A program made the position numbers and the translations under genes. Positions 13,601 through 20,088 of a DNA stretch of 64,000 nt are shown here, piece after piece. The notes under the pieces are model-generated. The model ran no database searches and was not told the DNA's origin. It saw nothing but the letters and a program-made list of their open reading frames with translations. Source of the DNA: Mesostigma viride (lineage: Eukaryota; Streptophyta; Mesostigmatophyceae; Mesostigmatales; Mesostigmataceae); assembly GCA_009746045.1 (NCBI GenBank), contig RPFO01000156.1, forward strand, positions 2,840,452 to 2,904,451, read 5' to 3'. How positions within the stretch are numbered: position 1 is the stretch's first letter; each line of letters begins with the position of its first letter.

Positions 13601-16600
13601 TTGAACTGTCCCATTCGGCCGGTAAGGGCAATTACAGGATGCAGATTAAGGTCGTGAAGTGCCTTGGTCACATCGATCATTGGCGGATGGGTAGGATTCT
13701 CTTCGGATGGCATGACATGATAAAGCGAATCTGTCAGCTTTGGATTTTCGCACGAAACCTTAAATGACAGAACTAGGCTCTGAGACGCCATAGTTCTCGG
13801 CAGAGCGTGCAGGCCTACAGGTGAGAAATTTTGCAGGCTGGTGCGCACTTTGCACTTGTACCACCAGTAAATGGAAGGTTTTGGCTCGCGGCCCCCCGTG
13901 TTTGTCCTTCCAACCAAAGCCCTAGCCGTCTCGCGGTAACCAAGGTAACGGTCGGGTCCGTGTGGAAAAACAATGTTAAATTACAGATGGGGGCAGGTGG
14001 CACCTTTCTGTTGCTTACTGAATCACAATCTGGCTGCGTCGGGGAGTGAGAAGATGGATTTTTGAGCTTTGGATGGGGGCCCCCCGCATTAACCGCGTGC
14101 TGATACAACACCACCTTCGAGTTCAGCACTAGCCCTTGGCTAGAATGTCATCATATGGGCATCGCCCTTCTATCTTAAGTGGAGAGTCCTAGGGGAATTC
14201 CCACTTAACCCAGACATAATGGAATAACATGCGTTGTTGACATCGTGCCACCCTGAAACTTGGTGAAGGTCATAATAAGAAGAAAAGAAAATTTTTCAGC
14301 CATTGTGCACGTATATGTGGGGTGTATATTGACAGTTATGACAGTATACACGCCCCAAATCCCTATCTACAGTGTATTTTCCACAGGGCAAGGGGGGTAC
14401 AATTTAAGAGGGTCCTAGCTAATTTATGATTCTATGGTCCATGCACATTGTTTCTAGCCAACTGGGGTAGCAAAATACTGTCAAATGTGAAAGGAGATAA
14501 TTTTGGAAATGAAAATACGCTCTCTTTTGCTAGGGGGGGACATTATTTACCAACCCGCATCAGATGGCACCGAATGAGCAAATATCAATTACTATACGGA
14601 CCAAAGCATACACCCTCGAGGTTTTTTACCATTCTGAGCACAAATGAGGGAGAGAAAGCATTTGGCACAAGGCCACCTGAGCGTGCCAAACATGGCTGGA
14701 CACTCCAAACTTCACATCATCAGCAGTGCCTGAACCACCTAGACACGTCAAATATGGCCAAATGACTTATTACCTGCTATGCCAAGGCACGGTTGCCACC
14801 AAATCGTGCTGCATTCTAACCACAAATGAGTATGGAGTAGCCTTTGCCTGCACGGCACATGGATAGCACGTAGCTAAGTAGCTGTAAGCCAATGACACCT
14901 ACAAATTATAGATCTCCCCAGATTATATGAACTCAGAAGCTACACCTTTCAATGCATGTTGGCACCAATCAGAACTGCACTCTGACCAACTGCCAGCAGC
15001 CCGCCTAGCAGGGGCCATGAACCACTCAATCATCTCACTGTCGCCATCGTCTCCGTCACACGAAGGGCAAAAGTAGCCAGCCTCATGATTACGCGGGTGA
15101 GGGGGGTGCCAAATGCCCATGCATTGCAAGTGCACACCCCACGAGCACTCATCGCCAAATAGCACAAATGGGTTGGCCACCCCTGCAACTGTGTGCTTAG
15201 TGAACAAGGCTGGTAGCTTTACACGTAGATGCCAAGAATGAACCAGGTCTAAGGTCATCCTACCAAACCATGGACGTCACCGCACCCTAGAAAGCTCTAT
15301 CCACAATGCCTAACCATCAGGGAGAACCCATGGTCCATAGACAAAGAATCATCATACATTCTGCACACCACGGCTTCTTACCATGGTTACCTTGCGTTGG
15401 TAGCATACTTTCTCACCCATATGCTTGGGCCGTCCCACAATGCAGTGAGAGATGCTTTCATAGAACAATGGCAACCCTTGAATAATTGATGTGCCACCCG
15501 TGCAACATGTCCGTTAGAAACACCACTGTAACCTTCCTTTCAAGCAAGAGCATTTGCTTATAAACAGCCTCTAGCTCGTCGGCCTTTCAATACTAATTTA
15601 ATTTTAGTATAACATTATTCAATTACGTCCTCTTAGTTTAACATTATATTAGTTACATATTTGACTAGATCTTAGTTTTACTAATTTATTCTAAATGAGT
15701 ACTTAGCCTTAGGGTTTGAGTCTTTGGCTGGCGCGGGAAGAATGTTGAACTTACCCTGGGGAAATCGGTTATCTCACCGTTTTTTTGGCGGGCGTGGGAA
15801 ATAAACGATTCCTAACCGAAAGCCAAGTAGTCATCTGATAGTTTATAGCCGAAAGCCAGGCGGGCGGGCGGGCGGGCGGGCGGGCGGGCGGGCGGGCGGG
15901 CGGGCGGGCGGGCGGGCGGGCGGGCGCGGGCGGGCGGGCGGGCGGGCGCGGGCGGGCGGGCGGGCGGGCGGGCGGGCGGGCGGGCGGGCGGGCGGGCGGG
16001 CGGGCGGGCGGGCGGGCGGCGGGCGGGCGGGCGGGCGGGCGGGCGGGCGGGCGGGCGGGCGGGTGGGTAGGTGGGCGGGTGGGTGGGTGGGTGGGTGGGT
16101 GGGTGGGTGGGTGGGTGGGCGGGCGGGCGGGCGGCGGGCGGGCGGGCGGGTGGGTGGGGTGACAGGGGCGCTCTTTACGGCTATCCAGCAGAGGCAAGAA
16201 GGCTCTATTTGTAGCTCTATTTACAGAAAAACAGTACTTCATCAGCGGCCTCGCCAAGAAGATCCATGCGTACCGGAGAGAAAGAACACAGAAAATGAGT
16301 TTCAGTAAGAGTTCTATTTATATCTCACCGGTGGCGACACGGAGCGAGAAAGGATACTGCATACGCGTTGATTTACAGCTTCACGCAATAGCTCACCAGC
16401 GGCGTCACGAAGAAGATGGGCAGCCACTTGACAAGCAGGTCCGTGCCAGGCTTCAGGAAGCTGCCACGTGGCGCGCAGAAATCATGCCACAACAAACGAG
16501 GCACGAATTGTAAGAGAAAGTGGAGGTATACCCCCCCCCACGCACTGCGTACATGGCGGCATTCGGTGCAGCGCAAATAGAGTGGTGGTGGCCAAGTTGA

Positions 16601-17784
16601 GCTCTCCCAACCCTCACAAGACGAAAGCATGTATATTTACCGCCACCAAGGGCCACCAAGCGCCACCAAGCGCCACCAAGCACTCACCTGATGATGGAGC
16701 GGGCCACAGGCGGGCTGACTGCGTTCAGGCCCGTGAGCGCGCCGAAGAGCGCAAACATGCCCACCAGGGGGGCCGGGAACTTGCCTTGCAGCCACTGGTG
16801 CACGACAACAGCAGCACGAAAAAATTCATCAATGAGACCGCCGGCGCAGGCCAGAAATCGGGAGAATCCGAACCATGGCAGCTCGAGCCTGCGGTGACCT
16901 TATCCGCGTTTGTCGAGTCCTCCAGGACGATGGAAATGAATTAAGGTGGAAATGTTTAGCCATGTACACTAAAAATAATAGCTGGCTGAATGCACATGGA
17001 AAAGTCAACCAACACATGGAAAACTCAAACAGTCCTGTTTAAAAAGTGCAAACGTGCTCACGGGGGACCCGGGGAACTTGCCGTCCTGCCACGGGCGGGC
17101 GGGCGGGCGGGCAGGCGGGCGGGCGGGCGGGCGGCGGGCGGGCGGGCGGGCGGGCGGGCGGGCGGGCGGGCGGGCGGGCGGCGGGCGGGCGGGCGGGCGG
17201 GCGGGCGGGCGGGCGGCGGGCGGGCGGGCGGGCGGGCGGGCGGGCGGGCGGGCGGGCGGGCGGCGGCGGGCGGCGGGCGGGCGGGCGGGCGGGCGGGCGG
17301 GCGGGCGGGCGGGCGGGCGGGCGGGCGGGCGGGCGGGCGGGCGGGCGGGCGGGCGGGCGGGTGGGCGGGTGGGCGGGCGGGCGGGCGGGCGGGCGGGCGG
17401 GCGGGCGAACGGGCGGGTGGGCGGGTGGATGGTTGGGTGGGTGGGGTCGGGGCACAGCACAGTGACGTTCTGAATGAAGGGGGTGTATGAATGAAGGTGG
17501 AAGGAAGCACCTGGCTCGCAGCGACTGGGGGTAGGGGACGACAGCACCATATTGCAGCCACTGGGGGTAGGGCAAAGGGGACGACAACACCATATTGCAG
17601 CCACTGGGGGTAGGGCAAAAGGGACGACAGCACCATACAATGCATCAAAAGGACAGCGATGCAGAAATTGCCTCGGGACCACTGCAAGTGCATGGCGACA
17701 CCATGATCCTTCACCTAAGATGCACTATTTCTTTAACTAACTTAAATAATGAACATAGTTTAAAAATATCTTCGTGGATTAACT

Positions 17785-17837
<53 letters not shown>

Positions 17838-18787
17838 GCCACCACCACCACCACCACCACCACCACCACCACATGAAACAAACAACGACAGCACAATACA
17901 CTAAGGGCGGGAGAGTTTATAGCTACTGGACCTGTCAACCTGTGATCTCGGTAAAAGAAAACGAGATTGGGAGTGACGTACGCCCTGGATTGACCTCCCA
18001 GAACTGTATGGCCAGATCCGTTCTGGGAGATGGATGATAAACTCTTGCTACAGTCAACGTTCTTGCCAGCACACAGTGTGCAAGCAGGAGACTTGAACAG
18101 GCGGTTTGTTGCTGAAAATCAAATTGCGGCTCGCATCTTATAAGCGAGCGTCATTGTAAAACAGCCCTAACCAAATTATCCAGGGGAGAGGGGAGGGGAG
18201 GGGGGCGGGGGAAGGGGGCGAGGGGTCAGTAACATGCTTCCTAGAATCACAGAGGGAATGGAACAGACCCAAAAGCAAATGGGCTGAAAGCGTGCCAAGG
18301 GCTAACAACGAGCTGGCTGTGTGCACTGGGTCGAAAGTATGTGGCACGTGTTTAAGGTTGATGGATCCCCCAATTATGGGTCTGAGCACTTCTGGACTCC
18401 GTACCACGTATTGCCAGACTCCGCATCCCAAGCCTTCAGGACCCCAGATCCCTGATCTGAGATCTCGGATCCAGATTTTCCCGATGTTCAAATTTTGGGA
18501 AAAGTCTTGACACTGGGATCCCAGGCCAAATGTCACCACTGCCATGCTCGCATACCGTCTGCTGTCCAGACGTGCCCATGTAAACGTGCCAGAAAACATA
18601 GAAAGCAACCCACCAGCGCAAGCCCGGCATGGATGGGAGATGCCCGGCGCAGCCAGCTGACCATTTAACTATTTATACCTGACCATCTATAGTGCCTACC
18701 CAGATCCACTGGGCGCACACGGACGTACCTTGGCCAGCATTCGGTTTCCTCCGTACAGCAGCGCGACCACGACCAGGGTTTGGATCT
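1453..18787 (-). CDS. PLGG1: plastidal glycolate/glycerate translocator (LrgA-LrgB fusion), 12 exons, first exon not found
   Basis: PLGG1 exchanges glycolate and glycerate across the chloroplast inner envelope in photorespiration. The exons in order of translation are 18729-18787, 16688-16794, 16397-16460, 11065-11134, 10109-10344, 8503-8518, 7287-7468, 6399-6536, 5676-5737, 4828-4901, 3143-3238 and 1453-1622. Every junction is GT-AG and every phase matches, giving 423 residues plus the missing start. The LrgA half shows KFPAPLVGMFALFGALTG, KWLPIFFVTPLV and VVLPLAVNKIPS. The LrgB half shows VLHPLLSCAVL, PGAGDIFL, LLKLSPDMAVVPLPR, SALAVPISATVGADMSL and the family hallmark SVSHGLGTAALVAKEP at its C-terminal end. 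Residue order matches plant PLGG1 throughout; about ten membrane segments are expected. The N-terminal transit peptide should lie upstream of 18787, but I could not identify it. Introns reach 5.3 kb and are full of repeats. The identification is very secure; single splice sites could shift by a few bases. Confidence 0.93.
1708..2040. repeat. three decayed copies of the PLGG1 terminal-exon acceptor
   Basis: The real junction at 1612-1650 (GGTGCCCAGGCCTGTGGGGT on plus) recurs almost unchanged at about 1716-1766, with more changes at 1831-1882 and further decayed at 1996-2030. Each copy is preceded by GTAGCTAGC-like sequence. Spacing is 115-165 bp. None continues into an open LrgB frame. Confidence 0.75.
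3143..3238 (-). CDS. PLGG1: PLGG1 exon (LrgB core)
   Basis: It encodes LLGANFGASVLNKFGV followed by TNPVVRGVAVGSVSH, the conserved LrgB stretch before the GLGTAAL motif. The acceptor is TTGCCGCAG and the donor GTAATG. A decayed copy of the acceptor side lies at 3324-3345. Confidence 0.92.
3524..3600. repeat. 18-bp tandem repeat in PLGG1 intron
   Basis: The unit AATAGCTATAACCTGGAA is repeated about four times. AT-rich sequence with scattered related motifs (CTAGAATAGCTATAAC) continues to about 3735. From there to 4235 I see nothing recognisable. Confidence 0.8.
4236..4612. repeat. 25-bp minisatellite, about 15 copies
   Basis: The unit ATGCATAACAGCAGGTAAGT plus ATAGT has an A/T alternation at one base that distinguishes two subtypes. 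Because 25 is not a multiple of three, the opposite strand is open in several frames and gives spurious proteins. Each unit contains a perfect donor-like CAG/GTAAGT on plus, antisense to PLGG1. Confidence 0.92.
4678..4770. repeat. GTAGATTAC/GTAGAGTAC short tandem repeats
   Basis: A 9-10 bp unit alternates between TGTAGATTAC, CGTAGATTAC and CGTAGAGTAC over about 90 bp in the PLGG1 intron beside the exon at 4828-4901. Confidence 0.75.
4828..4901 (-). CDS. PLGG1: PLGG1 exon (LrgB helix)
   Basis: It encodes SALAVPISATVGADMSLTLT followed by GVVIS, a conserved LrgB loop and helix. The acceptor TTTCCCCTCAG and donor GTAAGAT are strong. A copy of the acceptor side lies at 5020-5050 (CCGCCAGCGCGCTGTGGG versus CGGCCAGCGCGCTGAGGG). 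Confidence 0.92.
5676..5737 (-). CDS. PLGG1: PLGG1 exon (LrgB LSP motif)
   Basis: It encodes ARLLKLSPDMAVVPLPRVLM, the LrgB stretch that in relatives carries LGLSPE...LPR. The donor is GTGGGT and the acceptor GCCCCCAG. An acceptor-side copy lies at 5868-5897 (GGCGGGCCTGCGGGCGCACG). Confidence 0.9.
6399..6536 (-). CDS. PLGG1: PLGG1 exon (LrgB helices)
   Basis: These 46 codons begin EILPCGLIALAISLYNQRAL and end SLAWSSIV. They form two hydrophobic helices around a basic turn (QRALLAQKFLP), as in other LrgB proteins. Acceptor-side copies lie at 6843-6880 and 6975-7005, and donor-side copies at 6281-6300 and 6319-6340. Confidence 0.92.
6537..6843. repeat. 11-bp minisatellite GGTGGAATAGA and poly-G tract
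   Basis: The 11-bp unit is repeated about 20 times, with two GGGGGATGAAAAAGG interruptions, and passes into G-runs at 6816-6842. It abuts the PLGG1 exon acceptor and seems to have grown from the junction bases themselves, since the exon edge already reads CTGGTGGAATAGAGG. Confidence 0.88.
7287..7468 (-). CDS. PLGG1: PLGG1 exon (start of LrgB)
   Basis: This 182-nt exon encodes VPARFQTVLHPLLSCAVL, then MAALGSLVKGVRSVEFLR, KKGTLSRPGAGDIFL. HP-x-C and PGAGD are hallmark LrgB residues. The donor is GTGGGT. A donor-side echo lies at 7134-7160 (CCTGCCAGAAAGATGTCGC against CCCACCAGGAAGATGTCCC). Confidence 0.93.
7570..8500. other. PLGG1 intron, low-complexity
   Basis: It contains GCAGATAAGATAATTA-type repeats (7585-7685) and TTTCCTGCATACTTTTCTGC repeats (8025-8130), and otherwise nothing recognisable. 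A short match to the next exon's acceptor flank (AAGTGGCAAACAT) lies near 8422. Confidence 0.6.
8503..8518 (-). CDS. PLGG1: PLGG1 16-nt microexon (predicted)
   Basis: The preceding exon ends in phase 0, and the next begins with the last two bases of a codon. A 16-nt exon reading VFYFL plus one base fits both, with acceptor CACGCCCGCAG and donor GTACGT. The joined stretch (ALT-VFYFL-AGRKVP) has the hydrophobicity and nearly the length seen in plant PLGG1. No other segment between 7468 and 10109 bridges the phases without a stop. Confidence 0.6.
8780..9345. repeat. AT-rich intron with 37-bp tandem repeat
   Basis: The region 8800-8945 repeats ACTTTTTTACTATACTTAGA-like sequence. A 35-37 bp unit (AGCAGAGAGACATCCATTAA with TTAATTAGA) is present about five times at 9110-9270. 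Confidence 0.85.
9351..9925 (-). repeat. decayed copies of the donor junction of PLGG1 exon 10109-10344
   Basis: The real donor edge reads CATACCGTGAGCGCC...GGGCGCCTCGCTCC on plus. Related strings occur at 9778-9815 (GTACCGTGAGTGTGACGGGC), at 9894-9922 (AGCGCGATGGGCGCCTCGCT) and, weaker, at 9353-9388. The copies do not extend the LrgB frame. Confidence 0.65.
9395..9540. repeat. 47-bp tandem repeat, three copies
   Basis: The unit begins GGGACGGTAGAGAAGGTAAC and ends AGCACTTCACATA. The third copy has two substitutions. Confidence 0.88.
10109..10344 (-). CDS. PLGG1: PLGG1 exon (end of LrgA, linker, first LrgB helix)
   Basis: It opens with GGFFWTLLTTASLTGAIVNA, the last LrgA helix. A low-complexity Ser/Gln/Ala/Pro linker follows, then PTFPSLLAAGTVASAAAVLL. 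The linker joins the two prokaryotic-type domains and would face the stroma or intermembrane space. Phase 1 in, phase 0 out. Confidence 0.9.
10395..10462 (-). repeat. copy of the acceptor edge of exon 10109-10344
   Basis: On the minus strand it reads KPVGGFLWTLLTSV, against NPVGGFFWTLLTTA in the real exon, with the similarity running into the intron. It then fades into unrelated sequence. Confidence 0.8.
10850..10915 (-). repeat. copy of the donor edge of exon 11065-11134
   Basis: ACAGGCCACATTGCACGCAC at 10861 parallels ACAGGCCACACCCCACGCAC at 11045. Both continue CGATGA...CGGCG..AAACTTG. The copy lies on the intron side, about 190 bp away. Confidence 0.8.
11065..11134 (-). CDS. PLGG1: PLGG1 exon (LrgA)
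   Basis: It encodes VVLPLAVNKIPSLAEAGKFG then AVI, corresponding to the plant LVVLPLSVRDIP region. The acceptor CCCCCTGCAG and donor GTGCGT are strong. Confidence 0.92.
11176..11255. repeat. 21-bp tandem repeat
   Basis: The unit AATCAGAGGTAAACAGAATC plus T is repeated about four times in the PLGG1 intron. Confidence 0.85.
11479..11558. repeat. (CGGG)n tetranucleotide array
   Basis: Pure GGGC tetranucleotides run for about 75 bp, ending AAGCAAGCGAGC. The same tetramer recurs at 15858-16158, 17093-17440, 28990-29400, 31228-31335 and 46227-46372. Confidence 0.95.
11560..11760. other. AT-rich spacer
   Basis: This is very AT-rich sequence without open frames or recognisable motifs, between the GGGC array and the next tandem repeat. 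Confidence 0.6.
11762..12100. repeat. 50-58 bp tandem repeat, six copies
   Basis: The unit contains GAGTGTCTATAAAAACATAC, then ACACCCTGGTCACTATAGC and TTTCGACAGATTACGGAC. Copies diverge by substitutions and small deletions. Confidence 0.88.
12241..13680. repeat. 1.4 kb palindrome (inverted repeat, 28-nt loop)
   Basis: The left arm (about 12241-12904) and right arm (12933-about 13680) are reverse complements with only scattered substitutions, around a loop at 12905-12932. The left arm lacks two blocks of roughly 50 and 40 bp that the right arm has; the first is bounded by a GCCG microhomology. The palindrome lies inside the 5.3 kb PLGG1 intron between exons 11065-11134 and 16397-16460. AT-rich DNA flanks it on the left and unrelated unique-looking DNA on the right. 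Confidence 0.92.
12907..13290 (-). pseudogene. unrecognised protein fragment in right palindrome arm
   Basis: The frame encodes about 125 residues including FLDEYEFFNVFGRTVPRNKR, TWLINFTKICPETAIV and LACKLYPTLAAFVIRIG. Composition and codon use look protein-like. The left-arm copy is truncated by two deletions. I do not recognise the family. It may be a mobile-element or viral-type gene, or a host gene fragment caught in the inversion. Confidence 0.4.
13534..14129 (-). pseudogene. unrecognised coding-like fragment upstream of the palindrome ORF
   Basis: Two overlapping open frames contain MASQSLVLSFKVSCENPKLT and HPVIALTGRMGQFNRVRVP. They point the same way as the ORF at 12907-13290 and may be 5' parts of it. 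The frame breaks near 13555. No family recognised. Confidence 0.3.
14140..14920. other. PLGG1 intron, no gene recognised
   Basis: It holds only short open frames. I see no repeat, RNA or domain signature. Confidence 0.5.
14923..15258 (-). pseudogene. PHD-like zinc-finger fragment
   Basis: This 111-residue frame has DECSWGVHLQCMGI, a spacer of about 16, then GYFCPSCDGDD. The spacing C-x4-H-x2-C ... C-x2-C resembles the second half of a PHD finger, with the first cysteine pairs absent. It lies within a PLGG1 intron on the same strand. It could be a relic of a transposon-encoded or duplicated host gene; function is not inferable. Confidence 0.35.
15262..15855. other. PLGG1 intron, no gene recognised
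   Basis: This is unique-looking sequence without a supportable open frame. It becomes AT-rich from 15590 to 15700. Confidence 0.5.
15858..16158. repeat. (CGGG)n/(GGGT)n array
   Basis: About 200 bp of GGGC tetramers with a few single-unit slips pass into GGGT tetramers (16063-16118) and back. All frames read as Pro-Ala-Arg or Gly-Arg-Ala repeats, which are not proteins. Confidence 0.95.
16225..16345 (-). repeat. two copies of the donor edge of PLGG1 exon 16397-16460
   Basis: The real edge reads AGCTCACCAGCGGCGTCACG. Similar strings at 16329-16360 (TCTCACCGGTGGCGACACGG) and 16233-16262 (TTCATCAGCGGCCTCGCCAA) are followed by related AAGAAGAT or GAGAAAGGAT sequence. Confidence 0.7.
16397..16460 (-). 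CDS. PLGG1: PLGG1 exon (LrgA)
   Basis: It encodes FLKPGTDLLVKWLPIFFVTP then L. It corresponds to the plant segment around RWLPLFYVPSLVV and is phase-compatible with both neighbours. Confidence 0.92.
16688..16794 (-). CDS. PLGG1: PLGG1 exon (LrgA)
   Basis: It encodes WLQGKFPAPLVGMFALFGAL then TGLNAVSPPVARSII. The K-FPAPL-GMF motif is the LrgA signature. The acceptor has a long pyrimidine tract ending GTGCACCAG; the donor is GTGAGT. Confidence 0.93.
16845..17000 (+). repeat. dispersed repeat R2, copy 1
   Basis: It starts GCGCAGGCCAGAAATCGGGA and includes AGCTCGAGCCTGC, then GAAATGAATTAAGGTGG. It matches copies at 25099, 26025 (inverted), 26435 (inverted) and a short one at 28508. Confidence 0.85.
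17047..17440. repeat. echo of exon 16688-16794 acceptor followed by (CGGG)n array
   Basis: The segment 17055-17092 reads WQDGKFPGSPV on minus, against WLQGKFPAPLV in the real exon. A 350-bp GGGC array with slips starts immediately at its end. Confidence 0.8.
17510..17650. repeat. 40-bp tandem repeat, three copies
   Basis: The unit GCAGCCACTGGGGGTAGGGC continues AAAGGGACGACAACACCATATT and is repeated with small indels. Confidence 0.8.
17786..17873. repeat. (CCG)n/(CCA)n trinucleotide array
   Basis: About 15 GCC units are followed by about 14 ACC units. It is intronic and not coding. Confidence 0.92.
18729..18787 (-). CDS. PLGG1: PLGG1 most 5' exon identified (first LrgA helix)
   Basis: It encodes IQTLVVVALLYGGNRMLAK, the first LrgA membrane helix. 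It begins two bases into a codon, so at least one upstream exon must supply the transit peptide and start codon. Confidence 0.85.
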
Positions 18788-19103
18788 CTGCACCATGCCG
18801 TCGCCAGGTGCGGTGCGCAGGGATGCGAAATTAAATGTCATAAACATGATCACTTGATACACCGTCGGTATTGCTCACTCGACAAGAAGTCAGTGTTTAT
18901 CAAAGTCGAACTACATCCGAGGAGAACGAGACTGGGGGGGGGTGCGAACGATGACCTTCTGCACTGAAATATAACATGCATGCAAGAACGTATACATTGA
19001 TAATGCTTATTCTTGCCTGTCTCGCAGACAATTCCCGCACAGGCAACCGTCGCCTGCACTAAGCCATTGACTCAAATCCTTGAATGGTTAAAAGCCTGGT
19101 AAA

Positions 19104-19478
19104 TCACGAGAGGATCAGCAATATCTCATGCAACCTACTCTTTTGGATCGATCCCTCTTTGCGACTCTTCTCCTTGTCATCGGCAGAAGCCAGGCGGGCA
19201 TCGGTTGCCCACCGATGTCGCAACCGGTGCAGAAGGTAGACCGTAAGCGGAGCAGCCGCAATGCCAATTGCAGATCTTACAAGCCATTCCGCGGTTTTCT
19301 GCTGCCCGGCAGTCCTTGCCATACGGCCAGCTGCCATCCCCTTGCTGATGTTATCCTTAACAATTACGCCAACTTCGTGGCGAAGCTCGAAAATTTCACG
19401 CATCTTGGTTAATTTTCTAGTATTCCCAGCGATGAACTGCAAATCTTTGCCAAACAGGGTTTGTAACACTACCCACAC
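19104..19478 (-). CDS. hypothetical protein exon
   Basis: This 124-residue frame contains KLTKMREIFELRHEVGVIVK, then TAEWLVRSAIGIAAAPLTVY and a charged tail. It lies between PLGG1 and DPH3 on the PLGG1 strand. Further open stretches up to 20020, and a donor-like CAG/GTGAG at about 19999, suggest a small spliced gene divergent from DPH3. I could not join the pieces convincingly and do not recognise a family. It could also be the undetected 5' part of PLGG1, but its phases do not fit. Confidence 0.35.
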   Translation of the reverse strand: MWVVLQTLFGKDLQFIAGNTRKLTKMREIFELRHEVGVIVKDNISKGMAAGRMARTAGQQKTAEWLVRSAIGIAAAPLTVYLLHRLRHRWATDARLASADDKEKSRKEGSIQKSRLHEILLILS

Positions 19479-20088
19479 AGCCTAAATCGCATAAAACCTC
19501 CTTCGAAATCGGCACCAGGCGGGGACGTAACTCGTGCGGGGAAATGCAAACCGACAAGGCGAACAACTCCTGCGGGAACGCGCGCGCAGATAGGCCTGGT
19601 TACAGTCCGACTGACGCGTTGTTACGTGTGCCTGCTTGCATAGCTGATCAGCAACGTCGCCCCGAACACACGCCACGTGTCGTTGTTGAACCCCTGCCTC
19701 AGGATGCTAGCCAGTGGCCGTACCATTCATACGGCCACGACCGTTTCGCGTACCACCAAGCAGGCAAGCACCATTATTTTCGCCAGCCAGCTAGGCATAG
19801 GCGTCCGACCGAAACTTGCAGCCGCCCCCGCCGTAATAACATTCCGACAAAGGGACAACTCTCGTTGTTGTCACGCCATTTTTTTGCAGCTTGTCCGCCA
19901 TGTTTTGGCAGCTTCATCGGGGGCACGCGTAAGCTCGTTTGCTACAAAGCGTACGGCAGGAAGCAGCGCTGCTTTTGTTGTACGTTAGCGTCGGTATCTC
20001 ACCTGCGCTGGCTTTAAGGCGGATTGTGGGGCCCTAACCTTGCCAGGGAAACGACAGCTACGCCTAATTAAGTAGGAAAGTCCTCATC

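Noticed and set aside
15769-17740. Pro-Ala-Arg and Gly-Arg-Ala repeat proteins (also at 28949-29681 and 46187-47003)
   Set aside because: They are translations of the GGGC/CCCG arrays, present in all frames and interrupted by real splice-supported exons of other genes.
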